Shown piece by piece: positions 23,001-35,701 of a DNA stretch of 64,000 nt. How positions within the stretch are numbered: the stretch's first letter is position 1; every line of letters starts with the position of its first letter. A program made the translations under genes and the position numbers. The notes beneath the pieces are model-generated. The model searched no databases, was not told where the DNA came from, and saw only the letters and a program-made list of their open reading frames with translations. The DNA comes from Plantago elongata (taxonomy: Eukaryota > Streptophyta > Magnoliopsida > Lamiales > Plantaginaceae), in the NCBI GenBank assembly GCA_036897095.1, contig JAYMSP010000032.1, positions 1-64,000 on the forward strand. Direction: 5' to 3'.

Positions 23001-24046
23001 TATGTGATGACAGGTAAGCTTCTCCATTGGTGCCATTGGTCTCTTGCCCTTCTTTAATACTGCAACTCATTTAAGGTCTATAAATATCAGAAACAATTAG
23101 GAGGTGTGTGGTAATAATGTTGAATTTTGATGTGTCCCAACTCCTCCCAATTGCTACTTGTCATGTGTTATTGGAGTGGAATAATTTACTTTAAAGGCTG
23201 AAGAGAGTGCCAGAGCGAGAGAATCATGGACACGGTGAAGTACTGACTCATGTACTCAAACTGGTGTGGTTCAGTTTTTAGTTTGTATAGCTGGAATACT
23301 CATTGGGATGATGAATGGGTTATCATTGTTCTTATTGGTTATTAGTTTGTGATGTGATATTGATGAATGATGATAAATACTCTTGGATGGACTCGTATGC
23401 TTGTTATGTTGTTGATGTTCGTGGCTTCCAGCCGTGTCTAATCTAACTATGATATTCGATGAAGCCAATTGTAGAGTTGGGTCCTGTGCTTAAGTAACTT
23501 CTAGTTGACGATTGTCCATTTCTCTTAACAGGGCATTTGACATCAAAAAGTGATGTCTACAGCTTTGGCGTTGTCCTACTAGAAGTGCTAACGGGTAGAA
23601 GATCAATGGACAAAAATCGGCCCAACGGGGAGCACAATCTTGTAGAATGGGCCAGGCCTCATCTAGGTGAGAGGAGGCGATTCTATCGTTTAATAGACCC
23701 TCGGCTTGAGGGTCATTTCTCCATTAAAGGGGCACAAAAAGCTGCACAATTGGCAGCCAAATGCCTAAGTCGGGATTCCAAAGTCAGGCCACTTATGAGT
23801 GAAGTAGTTGAAGCTTTAAAGCCTTTACCGAATCTCAAGGACATGGCTAGCTCATCTTACTATTTCCAGACTATGCAATCTGACCGTGTTAGTGCCAGCC
23901 CGAATGGTAAAAGCCAGTTAAGAACTCAGTCGTCATTTTCAAGAAATGGACAGCAGCAGATACGAAGTCTATCAATACCAAACGGTTCTCATGCTTCGCC
24001 GTATCACCAGTTTGCTCAAAATTCCCCAAAACCAAACAGTAAATAG
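20090..24046 (+). CDS. PBL34: Receptor-like cytoplasmic kinase, RLCK-VII PBL34/35/36 clade
   Basis: Ser/Thr kinase that relays signals from cell-surface pattern receptors at the plasma membrane. Six exons (20090-20291, 21464-21831, 21930-22065, 22653-22789, 22890-23013, 23532-24046) give 493 residues in phase. MGLGDDG supplies Gly2 for N-myristoylation. A Lys/Glu-rich stretch is followed by [17 protein letters not shown], with Cys residues that could be palmitoylated, and a Ser/Thr/Asn linker. The kinase domain (about 138-415) has [11 protein letters not shown] (P-loop, 145), VAVK (Lys176), YRDFKTSN (catalytic Asp271; Tyr replaces the His of HRD, as is usual in this clade), DFG (Asp289) and APE (316-318). 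The tail is Ser/Asn-rich and contains [11 protein letters not shown] and C termini both match the PBL34/35/36 group as I recall it, in which the Arabidopsis proteins act downstream of LORE and CERK1. All key catalytic residues are present, so it should be active. Confidence 0.93.
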
Positions 24047-25072
24047 GATCGAGCCTCTGCCGATCATTACTTATGCCAATGTGGATATGTGAGGCTTTGC
24101 TGATTGAGATTTACTGGTAAATGGAGGTTGTGTAGAATTATGAGTATGGAAGAAAGTAAGTAGAAAATTGAGGAGGGTAAAAGGAGTAGATGTTCCGTTC
24201 CAAGCTCCATGTCCTGCTTGCCCCTGTTTTGTAAGATACATCTAAATGCTTATAACAATTCCAAAGTGCAGTTTGGTATTTCACGGACATTTGAAAATTC
24301 TCAGATGTTCAAGCGACCTTTCATAAACTGGCACAAATCACCATTTCTAGTAAATAAATTCTCTAATTGGTAGAATCTCCGTTTTGTTTTTTGGGATAGT
24401 AATAGTTTGCACTTCGTGTGCATATTCGTGTGCATACTCATTCAGTTCAATTTTCTTTTTTCATATACTACAATTTTACTTTTTAATATACTACAATTCG
24501 GTTAGGTTTAGTGAAGATGAATATAACATTACTTAAAACTCCACTAAAAAGCATAAATACAGATGATGCCTTTCGTATTTGTCAACTCATCCTTGATCCA
24601 GAAATTTTTTTTGGTTATAACTTCTTTATCACCACCGGATTGTTGGGAACCTATATATCCACCGAAACTACAACCAAAATTGTATACGTGAAAGTTTAAT
24701 TATATTGTTTTATCTATCAATTTATTATATAAATTCTTTTTATTTATTGTCAATTGTAAACTAAACCATATTACATGTAGAACTACTTAAAATATGAAAG
24801 TGGAAGAGGTTCACAAAAAGTGTAATCTCCGATCTACTTATTTTACCTATACAATATCTCACAATATGACTGTTAAGTAGGATTATTAGGCATTGTGTCA
24901 TCGCCTATTTAATGTCTTTACGTGAATAATGTTCTTACTGAAATTGACAAAATATGGATATCTGTGCGTTGTGCCAAACGATTGCAGCTAGTTTAGGTAA
25001 AGAGATAATTGGCTTTGCAGTATATATTTGCGTGAGAAAAAGCTCTCTTAATCATAATTTTATATTCTAACC
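24047..25072. other. Kinase 3' UTR and promoter of the first SSL gene
   Basis: AT-rich. A 62-codon frame at 24511-24699 has no family signature and is not reported as a gene. Nothing else is supported. Confidence 0.5.
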
Positions 25073-26464
25073 ATGGCTCCAATTTTAATGTTTCTGATTT
25101 TGTGTTTAGTACAGATCAGTAATGTAAATGGGAAGGGACATTTCAGAAAATTAGAGCTTCCATCAATAGGTTCAGAAGCATTAGCTTTTGATCCAGAGAA
25201 TGGTGGGCCTTATACGGGCCTCAGTGATGGCCGGATTGTCAAATACCAAGGCCCAAAGCATGGTTTTGTCGAATTCGCTACCACCGTTCCCAACAGGTAA
25301 GGATACCGGCTCGTTACTGTCCCATCTGTCTTCAGGTGGATTTAAGTCGAAAGCGGGTTCAAATTGGCCCAGTTTGATCTTCGGATCAAGATTAAACTCA
25401 GTATCTGTATATACGAAAAAATGATTCTTTTTAATGTTATCGGGTTAATTTACTTTCACTCATAGCTATGCTATGTTTAGACTTTAGATATGGGAACGTA
25501 TTTTTGAAACTTTAGATATTTACACACATTTTTTCCTGCAGGCCTAAGGAAACATGCGATGGAACGGACGGAAATGACCCGAAACTCACCTTGATTTGCG
25601 GGAAGCCATTAGGCATGGATTTTGACAATAAAACTGGAGAAATGTATGTTGTTGATGCTAACTACGGCCTATTGGTTGTCGGAAAACAGGGTGGCGTAGC
25701 AAAACTACTTTCCGGAGGAAACCAGACTCACTTTGATTTTGCTGATGCCGTTGCTTTCGATCACAACAGTGGTGCTGTTTACATCATAGACATTGGCAGC
25801 ATTTTCGCGAGAACTACGTCAGTAATTCAAACTTACTACAAGTTGTGTCTATGTGATATAATCGTATTATTTTTGTCAAAAAGTCGAGTAAAATAGTAGT
25901 TTATAAGCTAGTTGATAAACTCCTATTAGCAGTATGTAACAATTGTCACATAATTTTGTGCACATATGCAGTAACATGACGGAGATACTAGGGAGCGGTT
26001 CAGACAGAACCGGAAGGCTACTGAAATACGACCTGTCCACAAACAAAACAATTGTGCTCGAATCCGGACTTGCAATGCCGGCAGGCATAGCACTAAGCCT
26101 CGACGGCTCATTCCTGCTATATGGAGAATACCTAAATTACAAGCTCTCAAGATATTGGCTGAAAGGCCCAAGAGCCGGTTCTGCGCAGGAGTTTGCCAAT
26201 CTTCCAGGGAATCCAGACAACATCCAGAGGACGAGTTCGGGCGATTTCTGGGTAGCTGTTAATGTCCAGAAACTCCAGCCTAACCTGACCGCATTTCCTC
26301 TCGGGCAGAAGTTTAATGCAAATGGAGAACTTCTTGAGACGGTGAATTTGTACGGAGAGTATAATTCTACCTACATTACTGAAGTTCAGAAAAATCTTAA
26401 CAAATATTATGTGGCTTCAGTGTTTGCTAATTTTGTAGGTGTTTATTCCAAGCTTGGTTGTTGA
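25073..26464 (+). CDS. Strictosidine synthase-like protein, tandem copy A
   Basis: Secreted six-bladed beta-propeller of the strictosidine synthase-like (SSL) family; plant SSLs are mostly not alkaloid enzymes and the substrate here is unknown. Three exons (25073-25296, 25542-25817, 25972-26464) give 330 residues, with both introns in phase 2. A signal peptide is visible (MAPILMFLILCLVQISNVNG, cleavage about residue 20). Family motifs include GGPYTGLSDGRIVKY, CGKPLGMDF, GEMYVVDANYGL, DRTGRLLKYD, GLAMPAG, RYWLKGP and NPDNI. Glu304 (in TYITEV) falls where Rauvolfia strictosidine synthase has its catalytic Glu309, by my unaided alignment. Several NxS/T sites suggest N-glycosylation. It is most like the Arabidopsis SSL11/12/13 cluster. 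An AATAAA lies about 45 bp after the stop. Copy B, with identical intron phases, lies 4 kb downstream on the same strand. Confidence 0.92.
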
Positions 26465-28179
26465 ATGGAAAACTAAATGGTTTGATTTGATGCATAATTA
26501 TTTATGTTTAATAAATTTAGTTTCTAAATGATTTGTTCTATCGTCAATTAACTCTATCTACCATTTTTAAATAATCGAATTTTGTTTTAAATGATCGTAC
26601 TTACTAATCAAACTTTTAATGTGTCATGTGAAGTTTAGGTATAATGATTGCGCCCTTTTTTGACTTGCATCTGAATTCGTTGTAGATTTTTCGTGCACAC
26701 TGGAAGAGAAAATGATGCAGATTTGATTCTTGAGATATGCACTCTGTATTGGGGTCATTTTGGGTAAATTAACAAAAAGTGATATCAACATTTTGGGTTT
26801 AGATCATACTTATACACACCACATGTACATATTGTGTGACATAATTAGATTAATGCAAGTATAATGTAGTTATAGTTAAGCTAGCACATGGTCACAATCC
26901 CCTATTGTTCATCGATCATTATAACTTGATTGCAATATTGGTCATATTCCGTTTTAGATTATTATAAAAATTTTGTTTGAAATTTTGAAAGATGCAAATA
27001 AAAATTAGAGAAAATAAATAGTGTAAATTGTGTAAAATACTGTTTTAAAGATTTATTCGCCTACTAATATTCTTCTAGAATTAAAGCACCCTTCCGTATT
27101 AACGGGAATAAAAAATCAATAGAAAGGTAAGTAATAGAACAAGATTTTAATTTAAAGACCAGTGAAGAAAAAAAACAGTTTGGCCGAGAGATTTTTAACG
27201 AGAGTAATATGATTCGGCAATCGGACTAACCCCCGATAATACACAGAATCAGCAAGTATTGATTCGATTAATTGCGGTGTGATGTTTAGTATTAAGAATA
27301 ATGCATCAGATAAATCACTACCGTACACATATACTACACTACTAATTGAGTAAAGAGTGTCCGATCGTAATTAGATGGAGATTTGTTAGAAGATGATTAG
27401 ATTTTTGGAAGCAAAAGATACGACATAGACGCGTGGTGGAGCAGGTACGGCTGCAGGATACCGACATTGACTAATATAGTTCCCACGATTAAGGGTGCAA
27501 AATCGTATGATTTCTTCTATAATACTCGGTTCATTCTTTTTAAAACTTTTCATTTTTATTTTACACAATGTTTAAGACAAATATAATTAAACTTAAAGAG
27601 GAAGATTTGTGATGGAAAAGATTTCAAAAAATGAATGAGAAGTTCCATACGAAACACTCAAAACGAAAAAATAATAACTTTCATTGGGAGTAATCTGTAC
27701 AACATTTCTGTGATGAGTTATACGTCCAAAAGTGAGTTATCTGTTCTGGATTCATTCACATTCGTATCAAACTTCCGGACTATGTCCAAAGAGATTTGTA
27801 TTAACTAATAAGGTGGATTAATGTGGATGTGATGTGGTGTACTTTACTTGCACATAGAGCATCATGAATCCACATGTGCATATAATAGTTATGATTATCA
27901 CTAATCCCACACACCGACTCTGGATTCTTCCGAAATTATTGTTCCATTAATCTAATATATATTTAATATAATAGATTATACTTAAAACTTATGACAACTA
28001 TGGGTAGTGATATTTGTAAATTATCTTTTTAATCCTTTCATTAATCCCTCACAGAAGGTATAAATTCGGGTTAAGGTAAAGTTTTAGAATTAGTTAGAAG
28101 TTTAAGTTCATTAGAGAGTTCACTTCAATTCGTCCTACTCGATTAGTTCGTAGATCTTTTAGTTAAGTTCTTCGTTTGT
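26465..28179. other. Spacer between the SSL copies, left part
   Basis: AT-rich, with no recognisable gene, RNA or transposon end. It holds the 3' end of SSL copy A. Confidence 0.5.
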
Positions 28180-28990
28180 CAATGCTTCAATGTCTTAACA
28201 GGAGTAAGGATCAATCTAGAGAGGGAGGCTTTCACAACGTCAAGAGGTCGTCGCTACGTTACTTGTAAATTTGGTTCAACGTGGCCGCCCCTAGGAAGCT
28301 GTCAAGTGTAACGTCAAAGGGCTGTTACTAGGAAATGTCCAAATGGGAACTTTTTCCAAGTAACAAAAATAAGGTCGTTTCTACGCAACTTGTGAGGTCC
28401 GTCTCCAGGTGATGTGGCCGTCACTGAGTAGCTGAAACACGGGGAAGGGGTTAGACCCTTTTGAGCCAGTTTGCCTAAGACAAATCGGAGTACTGACTTT
28501 ACGTGTTTGAGGTTGGGATAGCGTAGTCTCGGCCTTCAAAGTCTAGAGAGTAGATTTTCAGTTAGCAGTTGCGTACCTTAATGAGATGTAAATGCACCCT
28601 GTTTATAGTAGAACTCCGCCAGAGCTCAGACTCTGACACGCCGAACATTGGTCGGCCTAGTGGAATGTCGATACGTATCGTCGGAGATTGGTGGCACGTA
28701 GACTTCATCACAATAATAGTGACATGTTCGGGGGGCCGTGGTGAAGGCACCTTGGTACCTACGTCGACACTAATGTTGGGCAGTTGTGAAGGCAACTTGG
28801 TGCTGACCCAACTTCGTGCAATAGAACATTTCTTCCAATGTCAATTACCTATGAGACCGTGGTGAGGGCAACTTGGTGCCGACTTTATGGAGGAATCTAT
28901 TAAGTGTTGATTTTCATGCGGGCCATGATAAAGGCAACTTAGTGCCGGTTCAAGCGTCGGAGACGGCCCGCGTGTGCCTCGAGAAAGTCC
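28180..28990. repeat. GC-richer block with a recurring GGCAACTTGGTGCC motif (unclassified mobile debris)
   Basis: This interval stands out from its AT-rich surroundings. GAAGGCA(C/A)CTTGGT or a close form recurs near 28743, 28790, 28867 and 28935. In the left half, GTCG(C/T)... and (G/C)TACG(T/C)(T/A)ACTTGT words also repeat, near 28245 and 28375. No protein family is seen in any frame. The texture resembles the inside or the LTR of an old retroelement, but I find no ends, so I leave it unclassified. Confidence 0.45.
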
Positions 28991-30544
28991 CGAAGGGCTG
29001 AACACGATCCATCTTAATAAATTATGATAAATTAATACGACTTTTAAGATATCGAATTATAACCTACATATCACCCCCAAATAATATCATGTGATGGCGG
29101 TAGCTATAGTAGTCGCCCTGTGCCAAATTACTTTTGAAAATTTTAAAGTGTAGTAGTAGCACTTTATAAATATAGAATAATTGCACGACTATAATATTCT
29201 CCCACTAACCAGCAAAAACTACACGCCATTACGGCTAGTCTGCTATGAACGTTGCATAACATAGTCCTATTGTACTTGATTGGCCGCAAGACACTAAAAT
29301 TACAAAACCTATTGAAAACAATTTTAAACACACAAATTTCATTATTTTTAATCGATTATTAAAGTGATTATGGTGTTAATTTATTGATGTGTTGAATTTA
29401 CAGTTCCTAAAGTTGACTAACAATTTGAACCTTTTTCTCAATCTCACGTCGGCCGTGACATCTACAATCTTACTTTTTCACTTTCCTCCATTTTCCTTAT
29501 ATGTACGGAAAGGAAGAAACTTTTCAAACAACCCCATCCGTATCGTTATTATTGAAACATTAAATTTTACAAGATTTTTAAAAGAAATATGTAGTAAAAT
29601 AAATATGTAATAAAATTTATGATTAAAAATGAATTTAAAATGTAAAAGTACAAGTGGACTCAATAATATGTAATTAAAATAAATTATATTATCGAGTTAT
29701 TTTTATAAATAAAAGTTATTTTAATTTATTAAAATATTCAGAACGAAATATTATTTTAATTCTAACAATCTACTTGCATTAGTTGTTACATGAGTTATTA
29801 TATAATACTGTTTATGCTGGATTAATTGGTTCAACTGTGTTATTGGTTATCACATTCATATTCACATCCACTTTACTTATTTTTGCCTTTCACACCTGCT
29901 ATCTAGCTCCTGACGTACTGCCATATTAAGCATGACACATACTATTGAACACTAAAAGTTATAAGTTACGATTGCGGTTAGGATTGATCGAATCAGAAGC
30001 TTGGTTAGCTTCGTACGATTTTGTAAGGATCTTGGTCAGTGATATAATAAAATCTTTGATCATTCTTTTGTAAATGTAGGATTCTTCAATCCGAACTACA
30101 TTAATTAGTTATGTTTGTTATTTGGTTAATACTTTATATGATGATTTGATTTGCTTAAACATAACACTAATAGGGAGCCACGATTTAAAGTTCAATTTCA
30201 CTTTATATTTTATTCTTAAATGTTTGAGAGTAACTCGAATCCTGATCTATTGATTAAAGTTGAAACCGAAAAAGAGTTCACTCCTCTGAAAATGCACTTT
30301 AATTATTAGTTATGGTCGCTAAAGCAAGCAAGGTCCCACTAAGTTCATGTTTTGTCCAAGGGAAGCAACGAAGAAAAATCAGAAGACCACATTCGGTTTT
30401 GGTGCCAGCTTTGCATTTCTGAATCTTATTATATCAAGACAATGCCACTATATATATATATGAACTCCACTTGTATGTTCCATCATATTTCATATTCAAA
30501 CACCACCATCACTTGAATATTCATACTCCATAACACACTATCAT
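28991..30544. other. Spacer and promoter region of SSL copy B
   Basis: AT-rich sequence without supportable genes. The TATATATATA run near 30451-30460 lies about 85 bp before the copy B start and is a reasonable TATA-box candidate. Confidence 0.45.
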
Positions 30545-32168
30545 ATGGCCGTACATGCTCACATTCTTCTTGTTTTGTGCTTGTCACACATTACTTCTCT
30601 AGTCCAAGGAATCCAATCCTTCTCCACCATCCAGCTCCCAGCCAAGGGTTGCGAAGCCTACGCTTTTGGCTCCGGCAACAACGGTCCCTACACCGGTCTC
30701 AACGACGGCAGGATCGTCAAGTTCCAAAACTCCAAACTCGGCTTTGTCGACTTTGCCATCACAACTGCCAACAGGTACATTTTGACACTTTTTTTTCTAA
30801 CAGTAACTTGGAATTTTAGTAATTGTATTATTATACTCCATTCTTACACTATAAATTGAATTTTAATATATTTTGCAGGTCTAAGAAGACGTGTGATGGA
30901 ACGGATGGAAATAACTTGAGAACGTGCTTGGTTTGCGGAAAACCATTAGGACTAGAGTTCAACCGTAGAACGGGTGAGTTGTACGTTGTTGATGCGTACC
31001 ATGGCCTTATGGTTGTCGGAAAGGACGGAGGAGTGGCGACTCGGCTTGCCGGTGGAAAGGATACTCACTTTGATTTTGCTGATGGGATTGATATTGATCC
31101 CATCACTGGTGTTGTTTACATCACTGATCTTGGCTCCATTTTGCTTCACAACAAGTAAGTTTTTTAATGTCCTTTATACATTATGATACTCTGGTTTTGG
31201 GCAGTAAGATAAGGAACATGGGGTTTGAAAATAGTGACAAGAAAGTTGAAAAATAGTCTCATTCAAGAGACCAAGACCAACTTCACAACTGCTATAGACA
31301 AATGGCACTGTTTAAAATATCTGGAAAAGTGCCTGCAAAATTCAACGGTTCTAATATCACATTTAGTTTCTACTCTTATTGAGGTTGTAGATATTGTGAC
31401 TTACAAAATCCGAGTAGAAACTTAATCGAATGTAAATTGGTAAATATTTAAATATAATGTACCGATAAATATTACAATTATTTTTTATAACACAAAATGT
31501 TCGATTACAAAATATTTAACTTATACTTAAGATCATAAGTCCCTCCATAGCACATGTCATTTCAGTACTTTGTGTAAGTTTTGTTAGTTGTGATTTGTGA
31601 ATAGTATGACGTATGATGTTGCAAACCTCCTCTAAAAGAGTGGACTCTATTCATTTTTTGCAGTAACATGACAGACATACTCCTCCAGGCCAAGGACAGG
31701 ACCGGAAGACTACTCACATACAACCCGAAAACAAAGCGTACTACCGTGATCCTAGCCGGATTAGCCATGCCTGCCGGTGTGGCAGTCAGCAGGGATGGCT
31801 CATTCGTACTTATCTCCGAGTACTTGACCTCAAAAATAACAAGATACTGGATCAAAGGGCCTAAAGCCAAGACATCAGACACGTTCGCGGTGCTTCCAGG
31901 AAATCCGGACAACATCAAGAGAACAAGATCAGGGGATTTCTGGGTAGCAGTAAACATCCAGAAACTGCATCCTGAGCTTACTATTTTCCCACTGGGACAA
32001 AAGCTCAGCCCAACTGGCCAGATTCTTCAGACAGTCAACTTCTACGACCAGTACAACGGCACGTACATTACCGAAGTTCGTGAACATCGCGGCGCGATTT
32101 ATGTGGCTTCGATTTTCACGGATTTCGTGGGTGTCTATAGGAAGGGAATGATGATGTGTGGAAAGTAG
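30545..32168 (+). CDS. Strictosidine synthase-like protein, tandem copy B
   Basis: Second SSL-family beta-propeller, a tandem paralogue of copy A. Three exons (30545-30774, 30879-31154, 31664-32168) give 336 residues. Exon 2 is 276 bp in both copies and both introns are again phase 2, so the pair arose by duplication of a spliced gene. The signal peptide is MAVHAHILLVLCLSHITSLV followed by QG. Motifs shared with A include NGPYTGLNDGRIVKF, CDGTDGN, CGKPLGLEF, GELYVVDAYHGL, DRTGRLL, GLAMPAGVAVS, RYWIKGP and NPDNIKRT. Glu306 occupies the position of the strictosidine synthase catalytic Glu (inference). The extended C terminus (KGMMMCGK) is unlike copy A. It lies tail to tail with FLO7, 461 bp apart. 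The substrate is unknown; presumably secreted to vacuole or apoplast. Confidence 0.92.
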
Positions 32169-32629
32169 ATGATTGTGTACTTGTGTGATTTTAGGTTCTT
32201 GCTGGAGATCATACATCCCAATGTTTTGTGTTATGGGATGATTTATTTGATAGTGCGTTGTAGAGTTCCGGATCATTTTATTGGTACAATTTAGCAGAGA
32301 GTGTAGAATTTGAGTTAAATATGGATTGTCATCTTCATTTGCCTTCTTCAGTTTGATCTTAAATGGAGTAAATAAAATTTGGATCAGTTTATTGGAGATT
32401 ACTCAAATCTACAGATAAATTACTTTACATCAAATGTTGATATTTAACATTGTATTTTCAACAAATGGCAATTGAGGAGAAATGTACAAACTGATGAAGA
32501 AAAGATACAACAGAGCTTCTGAACCAGCATATGCATTATATATTTATTCACAGAATCACTTCTGAACAGATCTTGGCGTGCTTGATGATTACCTAGAGAG
32601 GTTTTGTCATGTGCTTGGCATCAAAGGTC
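32169..32629. other. Tail-to-tail spacer, SSL copy B and FLO7
   Basis: 461 bp shared by two convergent genes; it must hold both 3' UTRs and polyadenylation signals. Overlapping transcripts are possible. Confidence 0.5.
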
Positions 32630-35600
32630 TCATGCGACCTTCCTCGTCAGCTGTTCTTTCGATGTGCTTTCAAATATTTTATCCGCATTTCCAACTTCAA
32701 AACCATCTCGTCTGTGGAACTCTTCAACCTACGACATTGACAGGCAGGGGTTATCATAAGAGTTAACAAATCATTGCTGCTCTTGTTTGGGACTTAAAAG
32801 GGAATCAACGATGCAAACTAAATCAAGAATACATTATCAGATGCGTTGACATTCCTTGTAGGCTACATGATCAACACTCATTTTTTTAGACCATAAGCAA
32901 GATTTCTGCCCAAGTTGGATGTAAGAAAGTATAGTTTCAAGCGATATATGACTTCAATAACTTGCAAGAACGGAATAGATAAATTCAGCATGACATAAGC
33001 ATGCATGCATACAGTTTTAGGATTACAGAATCGTCTTGTGATTTTGAATGGATGCAGAGACATTTTTTAGATCTGAATGCCATGAAGAACATAAATTAAG
33101 ATTTTTGCTACGATGTTGAAGAACTCACATGTTCACTGCACTCATTTTCATGAAGACCACTATTTTCGAATAATAGTTAAAAACTGTAATGAATCTTGGT
33201 AAGAACTATAAACAAACCTTTTCCTCCGGAAGATCTTTGAACTGGGGAAGTACCAAACGCTCAGCAAACTCGATGTATGAGCATGGTATAGATTCTATTA
33301 TTCCATCAGAAAACTGGAAGGAAGTTGAATCTGCTACCGTTGAACTTTGTTGCAAGAGACCATCTGGACTCACTGATAAATAAAGAAAACATTGTAAATT
33401 AATCAAATCACTTTTAGGGAGTTATATTGATCAGTATATAAAGCTCAAGGTATTATGATTGATTAAAAAATGGCTAACAAACAGGGGTTTTAGATACTAC
33501 TAAGATTTTCCTTAGGTTCAGCATAAAAGCCATAACAAAGCTCGAGCACAAATAAAAGAACGGCATTAGGTTCAGGAGGAATCTCCTGACAATTCCATGT
33601 AAGAAAGTTCATGAATAAGAGATAAAGTAACTGCTAGTTCAGACTGACCCTTTAGAACACCGCCCTCAGAGTTCAACTTAAAACCATTCTCCTCAATGAA
33701 CTGATTGAGACTTTTAATATTCCTTAAATGTGATTTGAGCCGATGAGTAGATATTGTGACATGGTTCAATGAGTATCCATTGACAAGAGTCCAAGCTGCA
33801 TATTCACTTTCCCTGCAAATCAAAAGTTGAGATGTTAGAGTTCCAGTGAGTTCCAGTATCTGCGAGTGCTTGTTTTGAGCCACAAAAGACCAACAAAAAT
33901 GTACACTACTCATGAAACCTATTCAAAGGACAAACAGTGGAAATCTATTTAAAAGGAATTATACTATTGTAGCAAATGTTACATAAAGGATTTAGATACC
34001 TAGCTAAATCTTGGAATTCAGAATACGAAGGTTTCTCCCATGTTAATGATCCCAGAGAACTTGCCAATGCTGCGTGCATATTTCCATTACCCGATAAGTT
34101 AGTATATTTTCCAATTATGTTCTGCATCGAAGAAGCAATGAGTGTTAACCAATGGCTCTAAACTACTACATAATAATTATCAACTGTTTGATAATTTTCC
34201 TATGTTTCTAGCAAACATATAAGCAAACCAGATCAACTTTAACCAACCTGAGCTTCCGGAGTCAACTGATCAACTAGAAGTTCTGATATAAATATTCGAG
34301 GCAATGGTCCATTCACACCAGTACCAGCATCTGCATGTGGCGGAACACTGGGGGGCGAAAACCAAAATGCTTTTAACTTTTTAGCAGGAAATCTCAACTC
34401 TTCTCTTTGGACGTAACCTAAATCCAAGAAGATTTTAGCCATGGATTCAATTCCATGACCATTGACCTAAAGTAAGAAACAACTAATGATTAAAATTTGA
34501 AACGTTTATCCACTAAAAGGATATGTCCTAACAAAGGGGAGAATGTGGAAAAAGGTGTTGACTAAAAAAATGAGAGAGGACTACAGAAAGCATTACCCCA
34601 AATGTCCTAAATGCAAAATGATCATAACATATACGCTCATTGTCAGCAGAACGAACGAGCTCCAAAATGGCTTTAGCAGTTGGGTTCTTATTCAGATAAG
34701 TGGCCTCCATACTTGCTAAGACGTTTCTCAAGAAAGATTCTCCTCCCTGCAATAACAAGGATCGAAAGGAATTCGTCTATTATTACACTAGCCAAATGGT
34801 AAACCGGGTTCCTCCTGAAATAAGTTCGTTTGGAACAAAGTCGAAAATAACTAGGTACTGACTGCCGAGTCACATATATATAAAGTTTAAAAACGAAACA
34901 AAAACTACATATGTGAATCATCTCAATATTCACTTGCTAAAAGTTCAGAAAATTGAGTAGCAATGTAGCATCACTGATTTGGTGTCCTGACACAGTTGCG
35001 ATTTGAGATCACCTATTCACCTGAGCTCTTTCTATCCAAATTCACAATGGTACTTGACCAAAAACGAATAAATTTACGAAATCCCTGTTTATCAATTTAC
35101 AATGCAGAATCAAAATCATAGTGATACCTCATATTCATATATATTTTGCAAACTCCATTTACTTATGAATAACGCACAAGAGCTAATCACTTTAATTAAT
35201 ACGCACAAGATTGTTTATTCTTAACAATTAGATCCAAATTCGAGCTAAATCACTTTTTTTTCCTTCCCAAATCAATAGCTCACATCCAACACCCTTAAAT
35301 TGCTCTGTTCGTACTTAATTACAATTTGCTGAAATTAAGCCTCGTAAGCATAAACAAACTCACCCAGAGATAAAACTTCCATAAATAATCAATCTATGCA
35401 ACATTTAGAAAGCAAGAACGATAACAAATCCGCAAAAAGGCCATGAAGAAAATACCTTAAAAGAAGAATCTTGATGAGTTTGATGCCGATTTTGCGAAGA
35501 AGCCATAACAGTCGAAAACTGATGTGTTCTAGTTGTTCCGATGGAAATATCGCAGCTTTTATCCATGGCTATGGAACTCCGTTTGAAATTAGAGAAAAAA

Positions 35601-35701
35601 ACAGACGATGAAGAAGAAGAAGAAGAAGAAGAAGAGGAGGAGAAAGGTGAAAGTGAAGGGAAAGATTTGATGGAGGAAGGCAATTTGAGCATCTTGATCA
35701 T
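32630..35701 (-). CDS. FLO7: Plastid 2-oxoadipate dioxygenase/decarboxylase (DUF1338, HglS/FLO7)
   Basis: Non-haem iron enzyme that converts 2-oxoadipate to D-2-hydroxyglutarate in lysine catabolism; the rice orthologue is FLOURY ENDOSPERM 7. Seven exons (35456-35701, 34597-34746, 34248-34466, 34000-34121, 33649-33812, 33218-33372, 32630-32728) give 384 residues in phase. Residues 1 to about 75 are Ser-rich, including a run of about 13 Ser coded by a TCT/TCC repeat, and look like a plastid transit peptide. The catalytic set matches bacterial HglS as I recall it: His125 and Arg129 in YDHFAFRTFG (HglS His70/Arg74), His263 in SLNHVTIS, and Glu335 in CSYIEFAER. The C-terminal block HRRDGFEVGNADKIFEST is the plant signature. 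All metal ligands are present, so an active enzyme is expected. An alternative start is Met4 (MLKLPSS). Confidence 0.93.

Noticed and set aside
24511-24699. 62-codon frame between kinase and SSL copy A
   Set aside because: AT-rich, no motif, no promoter-like context.
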